From Spirochaetota bacterium (GTDB lineage Bacteria > Spirochaetota > UBA4802 > UB4802), in NCBI GenBank assembly GCA_018399855.1, contig JAGYNX010000156.1:1-5226 (forward strand): a stretch of 5,226 nt of DNA. The letters run 5' to 3'. Every line of letters begins with the position of its first letter. Positions within the stretch are counted from its first letter, which is position 1. Under the pieces are notes generated by a model that saw only the letters and a list, made by a program, of their open reading frames with translations, ran no database searches and was not told the origin of the DNA. Positions 1-5,226 of this stretch are shown here, piece after piece. The translations under genes and the position numbers were made by a program.

Positions 1-1448
1 TTCAGATCAATGGCTTGCAGTAACATCTTTTCTGCCATTTCATATTCTTTCTTATCAGAATATATAAGTCCCTTGAAGAAATAATGCTGCGGATTGTCAG
101 GATCTTTTGATATGGCCATGTCTATATGTTCGATGGCAGCGACATAATTTTTATCCAGGCTGTAGAGGTAACCTATGTGGAGTAAAAGATCATTGCTGGG
201 TTTCATCTCGTATGTTTTCTTGTAATTTATTATTGCCATAGAATATTGCTGGTTTTCCTCGTAAGATTTTCCGAGGTAGAAAAATATTTCAGGTATGGTG
301 TCATCGATGACAAGTGCCTTCCGTAAATATCGCTGTGCAAGTTGATTAAGCCCAACCCTGTTAAATAAAACCCCGGCAGTGAAAAAATTGGTAAGTGCAG
401 TTTTTTTGTGACCATTTCTAAGGGCGATTCTGCCGGTGGCTATATGGGGTGTAATCAAAGAGGGATCACGCTTCATCACATGTTTTAAAATAGGTAGCGA
501 TTCCTTGTCTTGTTTCAAACGTTCAAGGTATAAGGCTTTTGCGATGTATCCTTCCATGGTTTTACTTTTGCTGGCTGTTCTTAAATATACCAGATCTGAT
601 GGGTTATCCAGCATGTACAATACCCTTCCCAGGTAAGAGTTGACCTTGATATTGTCCGGGTATTTCTTGTGGTACAACTTGAGATATCGCCTGGCATCAT
701 CAAGGTCATAGGTTTCCATGTTTAATGCGGCAAGGATGTAGAGTGTAGAATTGTTTCCAGGATTAGTTTTTAAAGCTTCGGCGAAATGATATTCCGAGGA
801 TTGGAGATCGTTATCCTTATAGTAAATGTGACCAAGATAATAATGGGCCTGTTCCACATAATAAGAATGCACTGATTCATGTTTATCATATTCAAGTATG
901 CTGAGATAGTGTTCTTTTGCCTTTTCAGGGTCTTTGATCTGAGAATAGTACAACGTTGCGAGATTTAATCGCATCTGCACCAGGTCTGGCCTTTCATTTA
1001 TAAGTTTTTCAAGGATATCAGCAGCTTCGTCGTAATTGCGAAGATTGACGTATACGCGATATATCAGCATGTAAGGATCTTCGTATCCGGGAGAGTGTGA
1101 TATGGCACGTTTGGCGTACTTTACAGCGTCGTTAAAAACATAAAGGTAATAATAACACTGGGCGATATGGTAGTTAATTCTTTCAGGTGCTTCATCTGAT
1201 TTTTCCATTTGAAGAAGAAGTGAAAGTGCTTTTTTGAATTCAAGTTCGGCAGATTTCTTGTTTTGCAGAAGTTTCTGTCCCCTGTTAATGTGCATCAGGG
1301 CTCTACTGTACATGGTCCATTCAGTTTCAGGTGTTTGCACCTGTTCGACGGGAACTTCACGTAATGGCTGTAGTGGCTCTTGTTTTGCCTGAGACGTATT
1401 ACATGCTGCCAGGGTTACAACTATAAAAATCCAGTATATTCTTTTCAT
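1..1448 (-). CDS. TPR-repeat lipoprotein, 3' end outside window (partial)
   Basis: The frame is open for 482 codons from the ATG at 1448-1446 to the left edge, with no stop, so the C-terminus is missing. An in-frame TAA at 1454-1452, two codons upstream, fixes this ATG as the first possible one. A weak GGA lies 7 nt before it. The N-terminus is a lipoprotein signal: K2-R3, a hydrophobic core (residues 4-13), then lipobox L13-A14-A15-C16, so Cys16 should be lipidated; residue +2 is Asn, not Asp. A polar Gln/Pro/Glu linker (17-45) follows. The rest is helical repeats of about 34 residues with TPR spacing: clear units near 90-123, 124-157, 158-191, 199-232, 233-266, 384-418, 419-452 and 453-482. 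The stretch around 285-383 is more degenerate. TPR arrays are protein-interaction scaffolds, so an envelope-anchored scaffold or assembly role is inferred. The partner is unknown and I recognise no specific gene name. Confidence 0.9.
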   Translation of the reverse strand, partial: MKRIYWIFIVVTLAACNTSQAKQEPLQPLREVPVEQVQTPETEWTMYSRALMHINRGQKLLQNKKSAELEFKKALSLLLQMEKSDEAPERINYHIAQCYYYLYVFNDAVKYAKRAISHSPGYEDPYMLIYRVYVNLRNYDEAADILEKLINERPDLVQMRLNLATLYYSQIKDPEKAKEHYLSILEYDKHESVHSYYVEQAHYYLGHIYYKDNDLQSSEYHFAEALKTNPGNNSTLYILAALNMETYDLDDARRYLKLYHKKYPDNIKVNSYLGRVLYMLDNPSDLVYLRTASKSKTMEGYIAKALYLERLKQDKESLPILKHVMKRDPSLITPHIATGRIALRNGHKKTALTNFFTAGVLFNRVGLNQLAQRYLRKALVIDDTIPEIFFYLGKSYEENQQYSMAIINYKKTYEMKPSNDLLLHIGYLYSLDKNYVAAIEHIDMAISKDPDNPQHYFFKGLIYSDKKEYEMAEKMLLQAIDL

Positions 1449-1477
1449 CAGTTAATCCAGTTCAAAAGGTTAATGTA

Positions 1478-1506
1478 ACAATACTTTCAACACCGGGTAT
1501 TGTCAA
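1478..1506 (-). promoter_or_regulatory. Candidate sigma70-type promoter of the TPR lipoprotein gene
   Basis: On the minus strand a perfect TTGACA -35 box (1506-1501) is followed, after a 17-bp spacer, by TATTGT (1483-1478), which matches 4 of 6 bases of the -10 consensus. Transcription would start near 1471, leaving a 5' leader of about 23 nt before the ATG at 1448. The box quality, exact 17-bp spacing and position directly upstream of the gene support it. No experimental evidence is available, and the sigma factor of this organism is assumed to be housekeeping-like. Confidence 0.5.
1488..1502. repeat. Imperfect palindrome in promoter spacer (possible operator)
   Basis: The 7-bp arms CAACACC (1488-1494) and GGTATTG (1496-1502) are inverted around a central G, with 6 of 7 positions complementary. 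The palindrome lies between the -35 and -10 boxes of the candidate TPR-gene promoter, touching the -35 box, a common place for a repressor site. A palindrome this short can arise by chance, so operator function is only a suggestion. Confidence 0.25.
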
Positions 1507-1608
1507 ATCAAAAGTAATGTGTGTGGTTGCCACTGAAGTAGTTAGTGCACGAAGACCGTTGAGGTGTTACGAAAAAATGAGTGTTTTCACGGTAACTTTA
1601 TAGATTAA

Positions 1609-1637
1609 TTGTATACGTATGATATCTGTAGTATAAG
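1609..1637 (+). promoter_or_regulatory. Weak candidate promoter of the zinc peptidase gene
   Basis: TTGTAT (1609-1614, 3 of 6 to the -35 consensus) is separated by 17 bp from TATAAG (1632-1637, 5 of 6 to the -10 consensus) in an AT-rich tract about 85 bp before the peptidase start. Transcription would begin near 1644, giving a leader of roughly 80 nt. The -10 box and spacing are good but the -35 box is poor. The surrounding tract is AT-rich, so alternative boxes can be drawn. Confidence 0.3.
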
Positions 1638-1664
1638 AAGTATCGAATATATGAACTAAAATGA

Positions 1665-1693
1665 CTGTGCGGACAGGCAACTCTGTGCAGACA
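1665..1693. repeat. Pair of 11-bp direct repeats in the peptidase leader
   Basis: CTGTGCGGACA (1665-1675) and CTGTGCAGACA (1683-1693) differ at one base and start 18 bp apart. They lie between the candidate promoter and the ribosome binding site of the zinc peptidase gene. They could be tandem protein-binding sites or chance similarity. No further copy was noticed in the window. Confidence 0.4.
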
Positions 1694-1711
1694 CATACAT
1701 GTAACGACCAC

Positions 1712-1718
1712 AGGAGGT
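1712..1718 (+). promoter_or_regulatory. Strong Shine-Dalgarno site before the zinc peptidase gene
   Basis: AGGAGGT is a near-perfect anti-16S match. Two adjacent in-frame ATG codons follow, at 1723 and 1726. The AGGAGG core ends 5 nt before the first and 8 nt before the second, so the second Met is spaced slightly better. The choice changes the protein by one residue only. Confidence 0.85.
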
Positions 1719-1722
1719 ACAA

Positions 1723-2421
1723 ATGATGTTTCTGGGTATTGATCCACTCTACTGGATAATGATGTTGCCGGTGCTTCTTCTTTCATTGTGGGCATCGATG
1801 AGGGTGAAGAGTACATTTAAAAAATATTCGAAAATTGCAACAAAATCCGGATACACCGGTGCCAGGGTAGCGGAAATGATTCTGCAGCAGAATGGTCTCG
1901 GTAATATTCCGGTTGTCGAGACAAAGGGATTCCTTTCTGATCACTATGATCCGGTAAAAAAGGTAGTTCGTCTTTCACCTGATGTGTACAGGAGCAGTTC
2001 TATTGCCTCTATCGGCGTGGCTGCTCACGAGACAGGCCATGCCCTGCAGCACTCCAAAGAATACAAGCCGCTGGTGCTTCGAAATATGATGGCTCCCATG
2101 GCTTCAATCGGTTCTAACCTTTCATGGATCATCATATTCGCGGGTTTTATTATTGGGGCTCTGGGTCTTGTGAAGGTTGGCATAATCCTTTTCAGCGTGG
2201 TGGTAGCATTTCAGTTGATAACACTGCCGGTTGAATTCAATGCGTCCACCAGGGCAAAAGCCGTGCTGTCCACATATGGAATAGTCAGCGCAACAGAACT
2301 GAAAGGGGTAAATAATGTACTTTCAGCTGCAGCGATGACCTACGTAGCGGCTGCGGCTTCTGCAGTTATGACCCTGCTTTACTTTCTGATCAGGGCGGGA
2401 CTTCTGGGTGGAGATGAGTAA
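1723..2421 (+). CDS. YugP-type membrane zinc metallopeptidase (Zn_peptidase_2 family)
   Basis: This is a complete 232-residue protein, close to the ~225 residues usual for Bacillus subtilis YugP and relatives. A first membrane segment spans about residues 8-26. A soluble part follows with the family-typical LSDHYDP (71-77) and the zinc-binding motif H102-E-T-G-H106 within AAHETGHALQH, where E103 is the expected catalytic base. Two further hydrophobic segments (about 133-150 and 152-170) lead into LPVEFNASTRAK (168-179), whose E171 is the likely third zinc ligand. A last segment (about 202-224) ends near the C-terminus. The family is predicted to cleave proteins at or in the membrane; its substrates are not established as far as I know. 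A strong SD precedes the gene, which appears monocistronic: an intrinsic terminator sits on its stop codon and the next gene is convergent. Family assignment is firm; the biological role is unknown. Confidence 0.93.
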   Translation: MMFLGIDPLYWIMMLPVLLLSLWASMRVKSTFKKYSKIATKSGYTGARVAEMILQQNGLGNIPVVETKGFLSDHYDPVKKVVRLSPDVYRSSSIASIGVAAHETGHALQHSKEYKPLVLRNMMAPMASIGSNLSWIIIFAGFIIGALGLVKVGIILFSVVVAFQLITLPVEFNASTRAKAVLSTYGIVSATELKGVNNVLSAAAMTYVAAAASAVMTLLYFLIRAGLLGGDE

Positions 2422-2441
2422 ATCATCTCTACTCCTTTTTT
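2406..2441 (+). terminator. Intrinsic terminator of the zinc peptidase gene, within the convergent gene ends
   Basis: A perfect 7-bp stem GAGATGA (2411-2417) / TCATCTC (2423-2429) encloses a 5-nt GTAAA loop. It extends outward to 12 pairs (2406-2417 with 2423-2434), two of them G-U. Six T residues follow at 2436-2441, then a second run of eight T at 2445-2452. This fits a rho-independent terminator for plus-strand transcription. The peptidase stop (2419-2421) lies in the loop and its edge, and the RND stop (2431-2429) lies in the descending arm. No A-run precedes the stem on the plus strand, so the hairpin lacks a U-tract for minus-strand transcripts and should act in one direction only. Confidence 0.75.
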
Positions 2442-5226
2442 CTGTTTTTTTTCAGCCGGGCAGGCCTGGGAATGTTGGTGCTATCAGAATCACTTGATTC
2501 AGGTAATGTATCTTCTGAATCATTGTTTACCAGTACATTCTTTGCCTTTTCCGCGTAATCATCCCTTTTGACGAACAGGTGGCGGATATCTGAAAATACC
2601 ATGTACAGGATAGGGGTGCCAAACAGGGTAATAGAAGATCCAAAAAGCAGGCCCCATGACATGGAAACTGCCATGGGTACCAGGAAAGGATCATATCCCC
2701 CCCATCCATAGGCTGTGGGGAGTAATCCAAATACTGTGGTGATGGTTGTGAGAAATACCGGGCGGAGACGTTTGACACCTGCATCAACGCAGGCATCCAT
2801 GAGGTTCATGTGTTTTTTACGGTTGTTGTTGATGAATGAAACCAGCACAATGGAGTCATTCACAATAACCCCGGTTAAACCTACCACGCCCATCAACCCG
2901 AGAAAGGACAGCGGGAGTCCGTGAAAATAAAACGCCCAGATCACCCCAACCATGGTGAGGGGAATGACTCCCATTATTACAATGGGATGGATTAGTGAAC
3001 GGAAAAGAGCTACCAGTATGATATAAATAACAAGAGCGGCGATTAGAAAGGATCGAACGAGGTTTGCCACTGATTCCTGAGTGTCTTTGAATTCACCCTC
3101 GTAGTCGACGTTATATTCCTGGTAACGGTCTTCGATGTCAGTAAATTTATCAATGAGCTTGCGGTTAACCGTAACAGAAGAGACATCTTCGGCCTCTTCC
3201 TCGATATCCGCGGTAACGGAAATGGAACGTTTCCAGTCCTTCCTGTTTATAACTGATATACCTTTTCCATATGTTATGTAAGAGATTGACGCAAGTGGCA
3301 CCAGGTTGCCCATCTTGTTGGCGATTTTTATCCTGTTTATGCTTGCGGTGGTAGTACGAAGATGTGCGGGAAAGATAACACGGATATCTATTTCTTCGTC
3401 GGTCTTTTTTATACTGGTGGCCACGGTACCCTCGTAGCATGACCGTACCGTGTTGGCGATATCATACACCGTAATGCCGGTAAGGGCAGCTTTTTGTGGT
3501 ATGGGGTGAATGAGAAGTTCAGTTTTCCCTTCCTCGTAGCTGTCTTTTATGTCAAATACGCCGTCAATTGTTTTAAGGTAGTCCTTGTATTCAGCGGCGA
3601 TTTTTCGAAGGACGTTGAAATCATCGCCCTTGATGGTAACGCTGACGGGCTCTCCCTGTGGAGGGCCTGTCCTGATTTTACCGAATTCAAGTTTTTCGAA
3701 GTTGTTTTCAACAGGGGCACATTTTTTTCGCAGTTCTACGGTGATCTCTTCAGCATCACGTTCCCTGCTCTGCATGGGGGTGAGGTATACCATTATGATG
3801 CCGTAATTTGATCCCCGTTTGGTGAATGGATCGGTTGGTGATTCCTGAATAATGCCGGCCCGCGTGGTATAGCTGTCCAGTTCGTGTTCGGGGAGTTGGG
3901 CCACCTGCTTCTCTATCATGGACATCTTTTCACTCATTTTCTGCACGGTGGTACCCGTTGGAGCCTCGGCCTTGATAGTAAGTGTTTCGATATTCCCCTG
4001 GGGAAATAGTATAAATTTAACCTTCATTACACCGAAAGCGATAGAACCTGTAAAAAGAATGAAAATGAGTATGCTGAATAAATACCGGTGATGTAATGCC
4101 CCTGATAATGCCCCCCTGTACACGGCCCATATTTTCTCAAAAAAATGGGTTTTATCAACCAGTGATTCACCATCGGTTACACCCTGTCGCCTGGAACGGT
4201 TCTTTTCCACATCGTATACATGTGAGGGAAGAATGAACATTGATTCAACCCATGAAGCGATGAGGGACACAGAAACGACAGCAGGCAGGGTCCAGATAAA
4301 CTTTCCCATGATACCTGACATGAACATCAATGGGGCAAATGCCGCTATCGTTGTCATGATGGTTCCGGCTACAGGAATGATGACCTCGGCGGTTCCGTTT
4401 ATCACGGCACCCTTTACATCTTCGCCGTCTTCAATATGCCTGTATATGTTTTCAGCAACAATTATGGCGTCATCCACCACCATACCCAGCACCATGATAA
4501 GTCCGAACATTGACATAAGGTTGATGGTGACTCCCTGGATGCCCATCCAGATGAAGGTACCCGAGAAGGCAAGGGGGACACCGAGGGAGGTGACCAGTGC
4601 GATTCGCCAGCCAAGGGTTATAAAGAGCGAGAGGACAACAAGTGCCAGTCCCACCAGCCCATTATTGATGAGCACATCCAGGCGTCTTTTGACAAAATAT
4701 GAAAGATCATTGTTAAGAATTATTTCATAATTATCAGGAAGGATTTTCTTGAAGGTTTCAATTTCCTGGCTGATCTCATCCACTACGTCGATAATATCAG
4801 CATTACTCTTCTTCTGTATTGTTAATGCTATGGATTGTTGTCCCTCTGTTTTATTTATAATTTTTACTTCTTCAAAGGAATCCTTGACACGGGCAACATC
4901 TCCAACCCGTACCCAGTTGCCCATATCATTTGCACGAATCAATACATTGCTGATCTCCCGGGGACTATTAACTTCGCCTATGGTTCTTATCAGTATCTCT
5001 TCTTTGCTGCTCTTTACTGAACCCCCGGGAAAATCAATATTCTTGCGGGAAAGGGCCAGTATTACTTCATTGATTGCCACGTGATAGGTATCAAGAAGCG
5101 TGGGGTTGACCTCCACAATCATCTCGTGGTCGCGGTATCCTCTTTTTTCTATCCTGGCAACCCCGGTTGTGGTGATCAGGCGGTCTTCAAGTATTGACAC
5201 ATACTTGCGCATCTTGAATTCGTCCT
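2429..5226 (-). CDS. RND-family efflux permease, 5' end outside window (partial)
   Basis: The frame is open to the right edge. The first Met in view (5212-5210) is internal: four in-frame codons precede it, and alignment by eye to AcrB-type pumps suggests about 150 N-terminal residues, including TM1, lie outside. Numbering from that Met (927 residues), the order is periplasmic porter remainder (1-175), TM2-TM6 (about 181-328), a cytoplasmic stretch, TM7 (about 378-398), second porter and docking region (400-715), TM8-TM12 (about 717-875), then a hydrophilic tail. TM4 carries the proton-relay pair D247-D248 in GMVVDDAIIVAEN. TM6 has WVESMFILPSH. TM10 has GVIVNDSIVLV with N785 where AcrB has Lys940. 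The family acts as an inner-membrane trimer exporting substrates by proton antiport, usually with a periplasmic adaptor and an outer-membrane channel, neither of which is visible here. The substrate is unknown. No intrinsic terminator is seen in its own direction. Confidence 0.95.
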   Translation of the reverse strand, partial: DEFKMRKYVSILEDRLITTTGVARIEKRGYRDHEMIVEVNPTLLDTYHVAINEVILALSRKNIDFPGGSVKSSKEEILIRTIGEVNSPREISNVLIRANDMGNWVRVGDVARVKDSFEEVKIINKTEGQQSIALTIQKKSNADIIDVVDEISQEIETFKKILPDNYEIILNNDLSYFVKRRLDVLINNGLVGLALVVLSLFITLGWRIALVTSLGVPLAFSGTFIWMGIQGVTINLMSMFGLIMVLGMVVDDAIIVAENIYRHIEDGEDVKGAVINGTAEVIIPVAGTIMTTIAAFAPLMFMSGIMGKFIWTLPAVVSVSLIASWVESMFILPSHVYDVEKNRSRRQGVTDGESLVDKTHFFEKIWAVYRGALSGALHHRYLFSILIFILFTGSIAFGVMKVKFILFPQGNIETLTIKAEAPTGTTVQKMSEKMSMIEKQVAQLPEHELDSYTTRAGIIQESPTDPFTKRGSNYGIIMVYLTPMQSRERDAEEITVELRKKCAPVENNFEKLEFGKIRTGPPQGEPVSVTIKGDDFNVLRKIAAEYKDYLKTIDGVFDIKDSYEEGKTELLIHPIPQKAALTGITVYDIANTVRSCYEGTVATSIKKTDEEIDIRVIFPAHLRTTTASINRIKIANKMGNLVPLASISYITYGKGISVINRKDWKRSISVTADIEEEAEDVSSVTVNRKLIDKFTDIEDRYQEYNVDYEGEFKDTQESVANLVRSFLIAALVIYIILVALFRSLIHPIVIMGVIPLTMVGVIWAFYFHGLPLSFLGLMGVVGLTGVIVNDSIVLVSFINNNRKKHMNLMDACVDAGVKRLRPVFLTTITTVFGLLPTAYGWGGYDPFLVPMAVSMSWGLLFGSSITLFGTPILYMVFSDIRHLFVKRDDYAEKAKNVLVNNDSEDTLPESSDSDSTNIPRPARLKKNRKKE

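Noticed and set aside
436..636. 66-codon plus-strand open frame opposite the TPR gene
   Set aside because: The minus-strand TPR frame is continuous through this stretch and explains it fully.
1577..1603. 8-codon open frame (MSVFTVTL) with a GAGGTG upstream, a possible leader peptide
   Set aside because: It lies upstream of the best candidate promoter for the peptidase gene, so it would not be on that transcript. It has no run of regulatory codons and no attenuator-like hairpins follow it.
1613..1620. 8-bp palindrome ATACGTAT in the divergent intergenic region
   Set aside because: It is too short and AT-rich to separate from chance, and no second copy was noticed.
3494..3811. 105-codon plus-strand open frame opposite the RND gene
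   Set aside because: It is antisense to the second porter region of the RND gene; no recognisable domain supports it.
4233..4730. 165-codon plus-strand open frame opposite the RND gene
   Set aside because: It is entirely antisense to the well-supported RND coding sequence over TM2-TM5, has low-complexity Met/Thr/Ser-rich composition typical of the reverse frame of membrane segments, and shows no recognisable domain.
5210..5212. Start codon of the RND gene at the first visible Met
   Set aside because: The frame continues upstream to the window edge, and the protein would lack TM1 and part of the first porter subdomain, so this Met is internal.

Overview
The window holds three protein-coding genes and reads as an ordinary chromosomal stretch of a Gram-negative (diderm) bacterium. 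The evidence for a diderm is a tripartite-type RND efflux permease plus a TPR lipoprotein with a clear lipobox. Base composition is moderate and codon use looks broadly uniform. The lineage cannot be fixed from sequence alone. A spirochaete or a delta-proteobacterium-like lineage would fit, but that is a weak guess.

Layout. Positions 1-1448 (minus strand) carry the first 482 codons of a tetratricopeptide-repeat lipoprotein whose 3' end lies beyond the left edge. Positions 1449-1722 are a 274-bp divergent intergenic region. It holds a good sigma70-like promoter for the TPR gene (minus), a weaker candidate promoter for the rightward gene, a short imperfect palindrome inside the first promoter, and a pair of near-identical 11-mers close to the rightward ribosome binding site. 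Positions 1723-2421 (plus) encode a complete YugP-type membrane zinc metallopeptidase. Positions 2429-5226 (minus) encode all but roughly the first 150 residues of an RND-family efflux permease, whose start lies beyond the right edge.

The peptidase and RND genes converge with only 7 bp between their stop codons. An intrinsic terminator for the peptidase gene straddles both gene ends: its stem contains both stop codons, and its T-tract is the antisense of the lysine codons ending the RND gene.

The three genes have no evident shared pathway. Two are transcribed leftward and one rightward from separate control regions. The RND gene probably follows a membrane-fusion-protein gene outside the window, but that cannot be seen. 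No RNA gene, mobile element, CRISPR array or clearly novel system was found. The points most worth a second look are an Asn at the TM10 position usually held by the proton-relay Lys in the RND pump, and a dnaX-like slippery heptamer with a following hairpin at the RND 3' end, which is probably a by-product of the opposing terminator.
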